Source: Nocardioides agri | Lineage (GTDB): Bacteria; Actinomycetota; Actinomycetes; Propionibacteriales; Nocardioidaceae | Length of the DNA stretch: 64,000 nucleotides | Assembly: GCF_013778305.1 (NCBI RefSeq) | Contig: NZ_JACEIC010000002.1 | Coordinates: forward strand, 248,001 to 312,000 | Direction: 5' to 3' | In this document: piece after piece, positions 1 to 8,569 of the stretch | How the letters are laid out: each line of letters begins with the position of its first letter | Numbering within the stretch: position 1 is the first letter of the stretch | Translations under genes and position numbers: made by a program | The notes under the pieces: model-generated | Told to the model about the DNA's origin: nothing | Database searches by the model: none | Seen by the model: only the letters and a program-made list of their open reading frames with translations

Positions 1-206
1 GGGATCGCGTACCCGAACAGGCCCATCTCCGCCACCTGGGCGCGCAGGTCGGCCGGGACGGCGTCGGTCGTCATGATCTCGGTCTCGCGAGGGACGACAC
101 GGGTGCGTACGAAGTCGGTCACCTGCGCGAGGACGTCGGCGAACACGTCGTCGGGGACGTCCGGGTTCCCGGCGTACGTCGACGGGTCGCTGGCGAGGGT
201 GGTCAT
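1..206 (-). CDS. acyl-CoA dehydrogenase, N-terminal part (runs off window)
   Basis: Only the first 68 codons are in the window. The start ATG at 206 overlaps the stop of the livM-like gene (ATGA). The visible peptide has the helical N-terminus of acyl-CoA dehydrogenases, including an RTRVVPRETEI stretch and an EMGLFGYAIP stretch, which in this family lead into the flavin and acyl binding part. The catalytic region is not visible, so a specialised ACAD cannot be excluded. It is the last visible member of the minus-strand catabolic operon and would add a second dehydrogenase to the one at 8570-9727. Confidence 0.7.
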   Translation of the reverse strand, partial: MTTLASDPSTYAGNPDVPDDVFADVLAQVTDFVRTRVVPRETEIMTTDAVPADLRAQVAEMGLFGYAI

Positions 207-1312
207 GGTCGCTCCATCTCGAGCTCGGGGGTGGGCGAGAGCGGCGCGGCGTGCGCCACCGGCGGGGATGTCGCGGGGACCTGCGGCACGACGACGACGA
301 ACCGCGCTCGGAGGCGGCGGACGAAGGTGACGACCCCGCCGGGCATCACGAAGACGACGAGGATCAGCACAGCGCCGTACACCGCCGTCGACAGGGCCGT
401 CCCGTCGCTCTCGGAGACCAGCGGCAGGGCGCCGGCCCAGTGCTTGCTCAGCTCGGGCAGCCACACGACCGCCACCCCGCCGATGACCGCGCCCGAGATG
501 GTGCCGGCGCCGCCGATCACCATGCCGGTGATCAGCGTGACGGCGACCAGGAAGCCGCCGCTGTCAGGCGTGACGATCGGCACCGCGAGCATCATCAGCG
601 AGCCGGCCAGCGAGGCGTAGGCCGCGCTGACGGCGAAGGTCGACGTCTTCCAGGTCGCGGGGTGGACCCCGGAGACGGCGGCGCCGATCTGGTTGTCCCG
701 CAGCGCCACGACCGCACGGCCGACCCGGCTGCGCATGGCGTTCGACGCGAGCAGGAAGAGCACGGCGGCGAAGGCCGACAGGGTCAGGAACACCCAGGCG
801 GCGCTCGTCACCGTGAACGGGAGCCAGGTGGGCGGGAGCCACTGGATGTAGGCGAGCTTGCCGTTGGCGCCGCCGGTCAGGGCGCTGAGCTGGTCCATCT
901 TGGCGATGGCCGGGAACGCCAGCGCCAGCGCCAACGTGACGAGGGCCAGGTACAGGCCGCTGATCCGCAGCGCCGGCAGACCGAGGAGGAAGCCGATCGC
1001 GGCACCGGCCAGCGCCGAGATCGGGAGGGTCCCGACGAAGGACACCCCGTAGTCGGCGTACAGGATCGCGGTCAGGTAGGACCCGAAGCCGAAGAACGCA
1101 CTGTGCCCGAGGGCCATCTGGCCGCCGTACCCGATGATGAGGTTCATGCCGAGCAGCGCCACCGACCAGGCCGCCACTGCGCTGAACTGGGCCATCCGGT
1201 AGTCCGGCTGGGTGAGTGCGATGGCGAGCACGACGGCGGCGATCCCGCCGTAGAGGAGCACCTGCCAGATCCGGTGCTCGGTCGAGCCGTGCTGGATGGT
1301 CCTGGTCGTCAT
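203..1312 (-). CDS. livM: branched-chain amino acid type ABC transporter permease, LivM-like
   Basis: A 369-residue integral membrane permease of the LivM family, one of two membrane subunits of a HAAT-type importer. Motifs typical of LivM are visible: an N-terminal hydrophobic segment after about 20 polar residues, then LLGMNLIIGYGGQMALGHSA followed by multiple membrane segments, and the EAA-like stretch around VALRDNQIGAAVSG. The start ATG at 1312 overlaps the livH stop (ATGA), and an upstream in-frame extension of 103 residues is arginine-rich shadow sequence and was rejected. Liv-type systems carry branched amino acids, but in actinobacteria they also carry amides, urea and organic acids. 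Its place inside an acyl-CoA catabolic operon suggests that the cargo here is the catabolised substrate. Confidence 0.9.
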   Translation of the reverse strand: MTTRTIQHGSTEHRIWQVLLYGGIAAVVLAIALTQPDYRMAQFSAVAAWSVALLGMNLIIGYGGQMALGHSAFFGFGSYLTAILYADYGVSFVGTLPISALAGAAIGFLLGLPALRISGLYLALVTLALALAFPAIAKMDQLSALTGGANGKLAYIQWLPPTWLPFTVTSAAWVFLTLSAFAAVLFLLASNAMRSRVGRAVVALRDNQIGAAVSGVHPATWKTSTFAVSAAYASLAGSLMMLAVPIVTPDSGGFLVAVTLITGMVIGGAGTISGAVIGGVAVVWLPELSKHWAGALPLVSESDGTALSTAVYGAVLILVVFVMPGGVVTFVRRLRARFVVVVPQVPATSPPVAHAAPLSPTPELEMERP

Positions 1313-2277
1313 ACGCGCACCACTTTCGCCTTGCCGAAGATGCCTTGCGGTCGCACGAGCAGGACGGCGACGATGACGACCAGGGCCATCACCAGGCTGA
1401 GCTCGGAGCCGATGAAGCTGAAGAACGCCGGGACGAGCGACTCGACCAGGCCCACCACCGCGCCGCCCACGACGGCCCCGGGGATGCTGTCGAACCCACC
1501 CAGGGCTGCCGCCGCGAGGCCGTAGAGGATGACGGCGGCCATCAGGTTGAAGTCGAGGGACCCGGTCTTCTGGGAGAACAGGACGGCGGCGAGCGTGCCG
1601 ATCCCGGCCGCCAGCGCCCATCCCAGCATCAGCATGCGGTCCTTCGGGATCCCGACGAGGAGCGCCGACTCCGGGTTGGCGGCGACCGCGCGGTAGCCGA
1701 GCCCGAGCCGGGTGCGCTGCAGGAGCAGCCAGAGCAGCCCGACGACGACGGCGAGGGTGATCCAGATGCCGATGGTCGAGTACCGGATCGCGAACTGCGG
1801 TGGTCCGTCCAGGATGATGAAGCGGTCACCCGCCTCCGACGGGAACGGCGTCACCGGCGTGACCGGGTCGGCGCCCCAGATCACCGCGTCGACCGCGTTG
1901 ATGATCAGGAAGAGACCGAGCGTCACGAGCACCACGCCCATGCCGCCCCTCCGCTCCACGGGCTGGACGAGCGTGCGCTGCAGGACCGCGCCGACGACCA
2001 TCGACAACGCGATGGCGGCCGGGATGGAGATCCAGTACGGGACCCCGCGCTCGACGGAGATCGAGAACACCAGCAGGCACCCGATGGTGCCCATCTCGCC
2101 CTGGGCGAAGTTCATGTGACCGGTGGTCCGGTAGACGATCACGACGCTGAGGGCCATCAGGGCGTAGACGGCACCGTTGGCCAGGCCGGTCGTGACCAGC
2201 TGCAGCACGTAGGACAGGTCGAAGAAGGCGTCGTTGACCCCCGGGACCGCCCAGGGAAGGGTCTGGAGCAGGTTCAT
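1309..2277 (-). CDS. livH: branched-chain amino acid type ABC transporter permease, LivH-like
   Basis: A 322-residue membrane permease of the LivH family, partner of the LivM-like subunit just downstream. The signature stretch LANGAVYALMALSVVIVYR and the following TGHMNFAQGEMGTIG are characteristic. The EAA-like loop (AVAANPESALLVGI) would contact the ATPases. The ATG at 2277 is preferred over an upstream start that would add 13 residues, because it aligns with the family N-terminus. The stop overlaps the livM ATG, so the two permeases are probably made in equal amounts. Confidence 0.92.
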   Translation of the reverse strand: MNLLQTLPWAVPGVNDAFFDLSYVLQLVTTGLANGAVYALMALSVVIVYRTTGHMNFAQGEMGTIGCLLVFSISVERGVPYWISIPAAIALSMVVGAVLQRTLVQPVERRGGMGVVLVTLGLFLIINAVDAVIWGADPVTPVTPFPSEAGDRFIILDGPPQFAIRYSTIGIWITLAVVVGLLWLLLQRTRLGLGYRAVAANPESALLVGIPKDRMLMLGWALAAGIGTLAAVLFSQKTGSLDFNLMAAVILYGLAAAALGGFDSIPGAVVGGAVVGLVESLVPAFFSFIGSELSLVMALVVIVAVLLVRPQGIFGKAKVVRV

Positions 2278-2287
2278 GTCGTTCTCC

Positions 2288-3004
2288 TCAGAACCCGAGA
2301 TAGGCGCGACGGACACCGTCGTCGTGGTGAAGCTCCGCGGCTGGCCCGGTCAGCACGATCTGCCCTGACTCGATGACGTAGGCACGCGTCGCGATGGAGA
2401 GCGCCAGCGTCGCGTTCTGCTCCACCACGAGGATCGTGGTCCCGTCGCTGCGGTTGAGCTCCGCGAAGATCTCGAACAGGTGCTGGATCACCAAGGGCGC
2501 CAGCCCGAGCGAGGGCTCGTCCAGGAGCAGGAGCTGAGGACGGCTGAGGCACGCGCGGGCGACCGCCAGCATCTGCTGCTCGCCGCCGGAGAGCGTGCCG
2601 GCCGACTGGTGGCGCCGGTCAGCGAGTCGGGGGAAGGTGTCGTACCAGCGCTCGATGTCCTGGCGGACCTCGCGCCGGTCGCGGCGCAGGTAGGCGCCTG
2701 CATCGAGGTTCTCCTCGACGCTGAGCTCGGGGAACGTGCCCCGGCCCTGGGGCACGTGCGCGATCCCGCGGCGGACGACCTCCTCGGTGCGGCATCCGAC
2801 CAGGGACCGCCCGTCGAAGTCGACCCGGCCGCTGGTGCTCAGACCGGGGAGCTGGCACAGCGCGCGCAACGTGGTCGTCTTGCCAGCGCCGTTGGCGCCC
2901 AGCAGCACGACGACCTCGCCGCGCTCGACCGTCAGGTCGATGCCGTGCAGCACGCGCACCGGGCCGTACGACGCCTCGAGGCCCTCGACCGTCAGGAGCG
3001 TCAT
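2288..3004 (-). CDS. livF: branched-chain amino acid type ABC transporter ATPase, LivF-like
   Basis: A 238-residue cytoplasmic ATPase subunit. Walker A is GANGAGKT at residues 36-43, the ABC signature is LSGGEQQMLAVARA, and Walker B is LLLLDEPSLG. The length and the LSGGEQQM signature place it with LivF rather than LivG. The ATG at 3004 overlaps the stop of the livG-like gene (ATGA), and the gene is followed after 10 nt by livH. Together with the LivG-like ATPase it would power the importer as a heterodimer. Confidence 0.92.
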   Translation of the reverse strand: MTLLTVEGLEASYGPVRVLHGIDLTVERGEVVVLLGANGAGKTTTLRALCQLPGLSTSGRVDFDGRSLVGCRTEEVVRRGIAHVPQGRGTFPELSVEENLDAGAYLRRDRREVRQDIERWYDTFPRLADRRHQSAGTLSGGEQQMLAVARACLSRPQLLLLDEPSLGLAPLVIQHLFEIFAELNRSDGTTILVVEQNATLALSIATRAYVIESGQIVLTGPAAELHHDDGVRRAYLGF

Positions 3005-3765
3005 GCGACACCGCTCCCGAGGTACGCCTCGACCACGGCCGGGTCCTCGCGGACGAGGGCCGGGGTGCCGTCGGCGATCTTCTTGCCGAAGTCCAGCACG
3101 ACGACGTTGTCGGAGAGTCCCATCACCATCTGCATGTGGTGCTCCACCAGCAGGATCGTCAGGTCGAAGTCGGAGCGGATGGCGCGCAGGGTGTCGGCGA
3201 GCTCGGCGACCTCGGCGTGGGTCAGGCCGGACGCCGGCTCGTCGAGCAGCAGCAGTCGCGGCCGCGCGGCGAGCGCACGCGCGATCTCGACACGCTTGAG
3301 CGTGCCGAACGGCAGCCCGGCACAGGGCCGGAACGCGATGTCCTGCAGTCCGAGGTAGGTCAGGAGCTCCCACGCCTGCGAGCGCAGCTGGTCGTCCTCG
3401 CGGTGGGTGCGCAGCCGCAGGGCCGCGGTCAACCAGTTCTGCCGGGAGGCGGCATGGGCGCCGACCATGACGTTCTCAGCGACCGTCATCGTAGGGAACA
3501 GCGCCAGGTTCTGGAACGTCCGGGCGATGCCCTTCGCGGCAGTCCTCCAGGCCGGGACCGAGAGCAGGTCCTCACCGTCGAAGAAGATCGAGCCGCTGGT
3601 GGGCTGGTAGACCCGGCTGACGCAGTTGAAGAGCGTCGTCTTCCCGGCACCGTTCGGGCCGATCAGCCCGCAGATCTGACCCCGCTCGACCTCGAACGAC
3701 AGGTCGCTGAGAGCGACGATGCCGCCGAAGCGGACCGTCACGTCGTCGACCGCCAGTAGTGCCAT
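3001..3765 (-). CDS. livG: branched-chain amino acid type ABC transporter ATPase, LivG-like
   Basis: A 254-residue ATPase with Walker A GPNGAGKT (residues 36-43) and Walker B LLLLDEPASGL. The signature region reads LPFGTLKRVEIARAL in place of the usual LSYGxQRxLEIARAL, a variant also seen in other LivG proteins. The GIARTFQN Q-loop stretch and the roughly 250-residue length are typical of LivG. The ATG at 3765 has AAGGG eight bases upstream; a second ATG two codons earlier (3771) is too close to that sequence. The gene lies between the binding-protein gene and livF. Confidence 0.92.
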   Translation of the reverse strand: MALLAVDDVTVRFGGIVALSDLSFEVERGQICGLIGPNGAGKTTLFNCVSRVYQPTSGSIFFDGEDLLSVPAWRTAAKGIARTFQNLALFPTMTVAENVMVGAHAASRQNWLTAALRLRTHREDDQLRSQAWELLTYLGLQDIAFRPCAGLPFGTLKRVEIARALAARPRLLLLDEPASGLTHAEVAELADTLRAIRSDFDLTILLVEHHMQMVMGLSDNVVVLDFGKKIADGTPALVREDPAVVEAYLGSGVA

Positions 3766-3833
3766 GTCCATGTCCCTTGTCCGTCGAACGGGTTGCCCGG
3801 GGGCGGCGGCTGGCGCCGCCCCCGGGGCGCACG

Positions 3834-5141
3834 TCAGCCGCTGAACGCGGCGGTCTTGCCCTCGCGGTCGATCGGCTCTCCGACCGGGACCAGCTCCTTC
3901 TTGGCGGCGTCCCAGGACACCATCTGGCCGGTCTCGAGCGCGTAGGCGTCCTTCGTGCCGTCGGTGCGCGCCGCGCCGCCGACGGACGCGAACCACTGGC
4001 TGTCGAGGTTCCACGCCGCGTCCATGAGGTTGGCCCGGGTCAGACCGCCGTCGAGCTCGGCCGCTGCCTTGGCGGCCTCGACGAAGACCATCGCGTAGCG
4101 GTAGCCGGACAGCGCGTCGTCGCTCGGCTCCGTGCCCTCGCCGTACTTCGCGATGTCGTCACGGAACTTCTGGATGTCCGCGTCGCTGGCGTCGGTGACG
4201 TTCTTGTTGACCGCCACCGCCAGTGCGCCCTGGGCGGCCTGGCCGAGCACCGGGAAGATCGCCGCTGCCGCGCAGGTGTACGCCGCGATGGTCGTGCCCT
4301 TGAAGCCGCCGGCGGCCATGGCCCCCATGGCCTTGGCGCACGACGCGCCGACGGACATCAGGATGATGACGTCCGGCTTGGCGGCCAGCAGGTTGGTGAC
4401 CTGGTTCTCGACGGTCGCGGCGTCGGGCGCGACCTTCTCGCTCGCCACCACGGTGAGCCCATCCTCCTTCGCGGCAGCCTCGAACCCGTCGGAGTACGCC
4501 TTGCCGCCGTCGGTGTCGATCGCGAGGTAGGCGACCTTCGCGCCGGGCTTCTCCTGCTTGAGGTAGTCGGCCCATGCGTCAGCCTCGGTGTTGTACGCCA
4601 TCGCACCGGAGATCGTCCACGGGTGGTTCGCGGGGTCGCCGTACTGCGGCGCGCCCGTCCCGACGAAGAGCTGCGGGGTGCAGCTCTGCTCGTACAGCGG
4701 CTGGACCGCGGCGACGTTGGGCGTGCCGGCCTGCGCCACCGTGGCGAAGACCTTGTCCTGCTGGATCATCTTGGTGACGACCGGCAGCGTCTTCGACGGG
4801 TCGTAGCCGTCGTCCTCGGCCTCCAGCTCGACCTGGTGGCCGTCGATGCCACCATCGGCGTTGACGCTGGCCAGCGCCGTCTTCATGCCGGCGACGATCG
4901 GCTCCCCCAGCGCGGCGTACGGCCCGGACAGCGGCCACACCGTGCCGACCTTGAGAGGCTCCCCGTCGCCGAGCGCCTGCGTGGCCTCCGGCGGGCAGCT
5001 GCTCGTGCTGACCTCGAAGGCGCCGCTGGCGTCGGATCCCCCGGTGCTCTTCGATCCCGCGTCCGCGTTGGAGCAGGCCGCGGCGGTCGCGGCGACCGCG
5101 ACGACGGCGACCAGCACGCTGAGCCGGCTGTTGCTCTTCAT
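3834..5141 (-). CDS. ABC transporter substrate-binding lipoprotein, Leu/Ile/Val-type
   Basis: A 435-residue periplasmic-binding-type lipoprotein of the Leu/Ile/Val (Peripla_BP_6) family. The signal peptide ends in a lipobox with the acylated cysteine at residue 23 (ATAAAC-SN). The start of the mature domain, PLKVGTVWPLSGPYAALGEP, is typical of the family. The ATG at 5141 is chosen because AGGGA lies at a suitable distance upstream; an ATG three codons earlier sits directly on that sequence. It heads the transporter part of the operon and is preceded by a recognisable promoter with an operator-like motif (5375-5416), so the importer has its own regulated promoter. Ligand identity cannot be read from the sequence. 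Confidence 0.92.
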   Translation of the reverse strand: MKSNSRLSVLVAVVAVAATAAACSNADAGSKSTGGSDASGAFEVSTSSCPPEATQALGDGEPLKVGTVWPLSGPYAALGEPIVAGMKTALASVNADGGIDGHQVELEAEDDGYDPSKTLPVVTKMIQQDKVFATVAQAGTPNVAAVQPLYEQSCTPQLFVGTGAPQYGDPANHPWTISGAMAYNTEADAWADYLKQEKPGAKVAYLAIDTDGGKAYSDGFEAAAKEDGLTVVASEKVAPDAATVENQVTNLLAAKPDVIILMSVGASCAKAMGAMAAGGFKGTTIAAYTCAAAAIFPVLGQAAQGALAVAVNKNVTDASDADIQKFRDDIAKYGEGTEPSDDALSGYRYAMVFVEAAKAAAELDGGLTRANLMDAAWNLDSQWFASVGGAARTDGTKDAYALETGQMVSWDAAKKELVPVGEPIDREGKTAAFSG

Positions 5142-5374
5142 TCCTGGCATTCCCTTCGTGGAGCCCTGCGGCGCCGACAGACCCAACCCGAGGGTGATCG
5201 GTCAACGCACCGTCAGAGCGAGGCAAAGTGACTATCCGTTTGGAGTTGATCTCTGGCTGGTCGATGCTGTGGTGCCCCGAGAACGACGCCGGCTCGGCGA
5301 GTAGGTGTGCGCCAACGCCGGGGCATCGTCGTACTTCATGCGCGGCGGCCGCCCCGATCGGGAGGTCGCGTTAT

Positions 5375-5392
5375 GTGAATGACCGTTAGGGT
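5375..5392 (-). promoter_or_regulatory. operator-like motif A of the catabolic locus
   Basis: Read on the minus strand this is ACCCTAACGGTCATTCAC. It shares the pattern CTAAC-N4-rTtcAC with the sites at 14605, 14796 and 24849. It overlaps the predicted -10 element of the transporter promoter, the usual place for a repressor site. The proposed regulator is the TetR protein at 22238-23416, by inference only. Confidence 0.5.
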
Positions 5393-5416
5393 AAGTAGGG
5401 TCACAGCTGGTGTCAA
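5388..5416 (-). promoter_or_regulatory. predicted sigma-70 type promoter of the transporter genes
   Basis: On the minus strand TTGACA (5411-5416) is followed after 17 bases by TACCCT (5388-5393), a TANNNT-type -10 element. It lies about 250 bases upstream of the substrate-binding protein start. The -10 merges into the CTAAC-type motif at 5375-5392. The remainder of the 300-bp gap between 5142 and 5441 shows no other recognisable gene or signal. Confidence 0.5.
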
Positions 5417-5441
5417 GCAGTTGTGCTCGTCAACTCCGGCG

Positions 5442-6599
5442 TCACGCGATGACGCCGCTGGCCCGGAGCGCGCGGATCACGTCCGCGTCGTATCCGGCCT
5501 CGCCCAGCACCGCATCGGTGTCCGCCCCGACGGCGGGCGCCGGACGCGGGGTCCCCGACGGTGTCGCGGAGAACCGCGGCGCCGGCGCCGGCGCGATCGC
5601 GGCGCCCGGGCCCGTGAGGAAGGTCGAGCGCGCCGCGTTGTGGGGATGGGCCGACGCCTCGGTGAGTGAGAGCACCGGCGTCACACAGGCGCCGCGGCCC
5701 GCGAAGACCTGCTCCCACTCGTCGCGCTCCCGGCGCGCGAAGATGTCGCCGAGCGTCTTGCGCATCCGCGCCCAGGCAGCGCGGTCCGCCCGGTCGGCGA
5801 AGTCCGGGTCGTCGGCGAGTCCGAGCACGTCGAGCAGCACGCGGTAGGAGCGCTCGTCGCCGACGCCGAGGGCCACGTGCCGGCCGTCCGCACACCTGTA
5901 GGTGCCGTAGGACGGGGACGCGCCGTCGATGGAGTTGCTCGCGCGCTCGTCGCGCCACCGTCCCTGGTTCATGAAACCGTGCACCATCGCGAGCAGGGTG
6001 GCCGAGCCGTCGGTCATCGCCGCGTCGACCACTTGGCCCCGTCCGGTGGCGCGGGCGCTGAGCACCCCGCCGAGCACGCCGAGGGCCAGGAGCATGCCGC
6101 CCCCGCCCATGTCCGCCACCAGGTTCAACGGGACGGCTGGCTGCTCGGCCGCGCCGATCGCGTGCAGCACCCCGGTGAGGGCGAGGAAGTTGATGTCGTG
6201 CCCGGGCTCGTCGGCCAGGGGGCCCGACTGCCCCCACCCCGTCATCCGGCCGTAGACCAGTCGCGGGTTGCGGGCGAGCATCTCGTCCGGCCCGATCCCG
6301 AGCCGCTCCGCGACCCCGGGGCGGAAGCCCTCGATCGCGATGTCGGCGTTCTCGGCCAGTCTCAGCGCGACCTCGACCCCTGCGGCGTGCTTGAGGTCGA
6401 TCGTGACCGACCGACGGTTGCGGAAGAGCACCGGGTGGGTGCTCTCCTCCCCTGCCTCGGCCGGGCGGTCCACGCGGATGACGGTGGCGCCGAGGTCGCC
6501 GAGCAGCATGCCGGCGAACGGACCGGGGCCGATGCCGCCGAGCTCGAGGACGCGTACCCCGGCGAGCGGACCGCCGCGCGGCGCGTCAGGCCCGGGCAT
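5442..6599 (-). CDS. alpha-methylacyl-CoA racemase (CaiB/BaiF family III CoA-transferase fold)
   Basis: A 385-residue member of the CaiB/BaiF fold that matches alpha-methylacyl-CoA racemase rather than a CoA-transferase. The racemase triad known from Mycobacterium tuberculosis MCR (His126, Asp156, Glu241) has clear counterparts: His134 in GHDINFLAL, Asp163 in PLNLVADMGGG, and Glu249 in ALGVGDERSY. Family members interconvert 2R- and 2S-methylacyl-CoA so that S-specific acyl-CoA dehydrogenases can act on branched chains such as sterol side chains or pristanate. The start overlaps the crotonase gene by 14 nt. Its presence is the best clue that the substrate carries an alpha-methyl branch. Confidence 0.88.
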   Translation of the reverse strand: MPGPDAPRGGPLAGVRVLELGGIGPGPFAGMLLGDLGATVIRVDRPAEAGEESTHPVLFRNRRSVTIDLKHAAGVEVALRLAENADIAIEGFRPGVAERLGIGPDEMLARNPRLVYGRMTGWGQSGPLADEPGHDINFLALTGVLHAIGAAEQPAVPLNLVADMGGGGMLLALGVLGGVLSARATGRGQVVDAAMTDGSATLLAMVHGFMNQGRWRDERASNSIDGASPSYGTYRCADGRHVALGVGDERSYRVLLDVLGLADDPDFADRADRAAWARMRKTLGDIFARRERDEWEQVFAGRGACVTPVLSLTEASAHPHNAARSTFLTGPGAAIAPAPAPRFSATPSGTPRPAPAVGADTDAVLGEAGYDADVIRALRASGVIA

Positions 6600-7377
6600 A
6601 GTTCGGCGCCCGCTTCTCCACGAACGCGAGCCGCGCCTCCTCCACGTCGGGCGAGGACGCGCAGAGGGCGTACTGCTCCGCCTCGAGCGGGAGGTAGTCC
6701 CCCAGCGACAGGCTCATGGCCGCCTGGAGGTTGCGCCTGGCCGCTGCGACGCCGTACGTCGAGTACGACGCCACCTGGGCGGCGACCTCCCGCACCCGCG
6801 CGGCGAGCTCGGCGTCGGGGACCACCTCGGTGACCAGCCCCCACTCCCGGAGCTGCTGCCCGCGGATCTTCGGCGAGAGGAGCATCAGCTCCTTGGCGCG
6901 CATCGGGCCGACGAGCTTCGTCAGGTGCCACGGCGCCGCGAGGTCGCCACCGAAGGCGACCTTGACGAAGGCGGTGCTCATGACGGTGGTGTCGGAGGCG
7001 TAGCGGAGGTCGCAGTTGAGCGCGAAGGAGAGACCGGCGCCGGCGCAGCCGCCTCGGACCTCGGCGATCGTCGGGGTGTTCATCTCGTAGAGGAAGGTCA
7101 CCAGCCGAGCGAAGTGCAGCAGCTTCGTGCGGCCCTGCAGGTGGTCGCCCGGGGGGTACGGCGGCGGGTCGGTGTCGGCGTTGTCGCGACCGACGCAGAA
7201 GTCCTTGCCGGTGCTCGCGACGATCACCGCGCGCACATCGGGATCGTTCTCGGCCCGCTCCAGCCCCGCGAGCAGGCCGTCGGCCATCTCGATGGTGAAG
7301 GAGTTGCGGCGGTCGGGGCGGTTCATCGCGACGGTCGCGATTCCGCCCTCCTGCTCGTACACGACGGTGTCGGTCAT
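6586..7377 (-). CDS. enoyl-CoA hydratase/isomerase (crotonase) family protein
   Basis: A 263-residue crotonase. The oxyanion-hole region RGGCAGAGLSFALNCDLRYA is intact. At the position of the first catalytic Glu of classical enoyl-CoA hydratases (PE motif) this protein has VK (FVKVAFGGDL), with an Asp five residues on as in PaaG-type isomerases; the second Glu (RAKELML) is present. It may therefore be an isomerase or atypical hydratase. The start overlaps the ferredoxin reductase stop (ATGA), and its 3' end overlaps the racemase gene. Confidence 0.85.
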   Translation of the reverse strand: MTDTVVYEQEGGIATVAMNRPDRRNSFTIEMADGLLAGLERAENDPDVRAVIVASTGKDFCVGRDNADTDPPPYPPGDHLQGRTKLLHFARLVTFLYEMNTPTIAEVRGGCAGAGLSFALNCDLRYASDTTVMSTAFVKVAFGGDLAAPWHLTKLVGPMRAKELMLLSPKIRGQQLREWGLVTEVVPDAELAARVREVAAQVASYSTYGVAAARRNLQAAMSLSLGDYLPLEAEQYALCASSPDVEEARLAFVEKRAPNYARA

Positions 7378-8567
7378 CAGGGGGTCCTCACGAGTGGCGG
7401 GTGGTCGCGCAGCTGCTCGACGAGCTGCTGGCGCAGGGTGCGTGCTTGGCGGGGCATGTTCCAGGCCGCGACGGCGGTCAGCCGCCCGGCCTCGTCGTGC
7501 TGGACGGCCGCGAACGGGCCGTCGTCCGCGTCGCCCTCGACGACGGTGAAGTCGGCGCCGATCGGCCGTCCGTACATCTGGATCCGCACGTCGAACTGGT
7601 CGCTCCAGAAGTAGGGCACGGGCGCGAACGGCTCGCGCTGGCCCAGGAGGGTCCGGGCGGCCGCCATGCCCTGCTCGGTGGCGTTCATCCGGTGCTCGAG
7701 TCGCACCCGGCCGAGTGCCGGGTGCGGCCACGACGCGACGTCGCCTGCGGCGACCACCCCGGGCGCGGCTCGGCAGTACTCGTCGCAGACCACGCCGTCG
7801 TCGAGGGCCAGGCCGCTGTCGCGCAACCAATCCACGACGGGCTCCGCGCCGATCGCCACCAGCACCGCGTCCGTCGCGAGCACCTCGCCGTCCGAGAGCA
7901 CGACCCCGGTGACCCGCCCCTCACGGTCGGAGAAGCCGGAGACGCCGGTCTCGCAGCGCACGTCGACGCCTCGCTCGCGGTGGAGCCGCGCCACGCGCGC
8001 ACCGATGCGCGCGCCGAGCTGGCGCACCATCGGAGCGCTGAGCGGGTCGACGACGGAGACCTCGCAGCCGAGCTCGCGGGCGACAGCGGCCGCCTCGCTG
8101 CCGAGGAAGCCCGCACCGACGACGACCACGCGGCCACCGGACAGGAGGTCGGCGCGCAGCGCGTCGGCGTCCTCGACGGTGCGGAGGACGTGGACGCCGT
8201 CCAGGTCGGCGCCGAACGGCAGACGGCGCGGTCGGACCCCGGTCGCGACCACCAGGCCGTCGAACTCGAGTGCGTCGCCGCCGACCAGGCGGACGCGGCG
8301 GGCGGTGAGGTCGAGCCGCTCGGCGCGCGCGCCCAGCCGCCACTCCGCATCGAGCCCGGCCAGTGCGTCCGCGGGTCGCAGGGCGAGCCGCTCGCGCTCC
8401 CAGTCACCGCGCAGCCACTGTTTGGACAGCGGCGGCCGGTCGTACGGCGGGTGCGGCTCGGCGTCCACCATGGTCAGCCGACCGGCGTACCCCTCGCGGC
8501 GCAGGGTCTCGGCCGCGGTGAGACCGGCGGCCGACGCACCGACGACCACCACGTTCGACAGGCTCAT
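7377..8567 (-). CDS. FAD-dependent ferredoxin reductase (P450 electron-transfer type)
   Basis: A 396-residue pyridine-nucleotide-disulfide-type oxidoreductase of the putidaredoxin/rubredoxin reductase group. The N-terminal FAD motif is VVVGASAAGLTAAE, the NAD(P)H motif is VVVGAGFLGSEAA, and the second FAD motif is VVAAGDVASWP. The C-terminal part (PYFWSDQFDVRIQMYG) is the reductase C domain. No redox-active CxxxxC is present, as expected for this group. With the ferredoxin at 13102 and the P450 at 13322 the operon encodes all three parts of a class I P450 system. It starts 2 nt after the acyl-CoA dehydrogenase stop. Confidence 0.9.
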   Translation of the reverse strand: MSLSNVVVVGASAAGLTAAETLRREGYAGRLTMVDAEPHPPYDRPPLSKQWLRGDWERERLALRPADALAGLDAEWRLGARAERLDLTARRVRLVGGDALEFDGLVVATGVRPRRLPFGADLDGVHVLRTVEDADALRADLLSGGRVVVVGAGFLGSEAAAVARELGCEVSVVDPLSAPMVRQLGARIGARVARLHRERGVDVRCETGVSGFSDREGRVTGVVLSDGEVLATDAVLVAIGAEPVVDWLRDSGLALDDGVVCDEYCRAAPGVVAAGDVASWPHPALGRVRLEHRMNATEQGMAAARTLLGQREPFAPVPYFWSDQFDVRIQMYGRPIGADFTVVEGDADDGPFAAVQHDEAGRLTAVAAWNMPRQARTLRQQLVEQLRDHPPLVRTP

Positions 8568-8569
8568 GC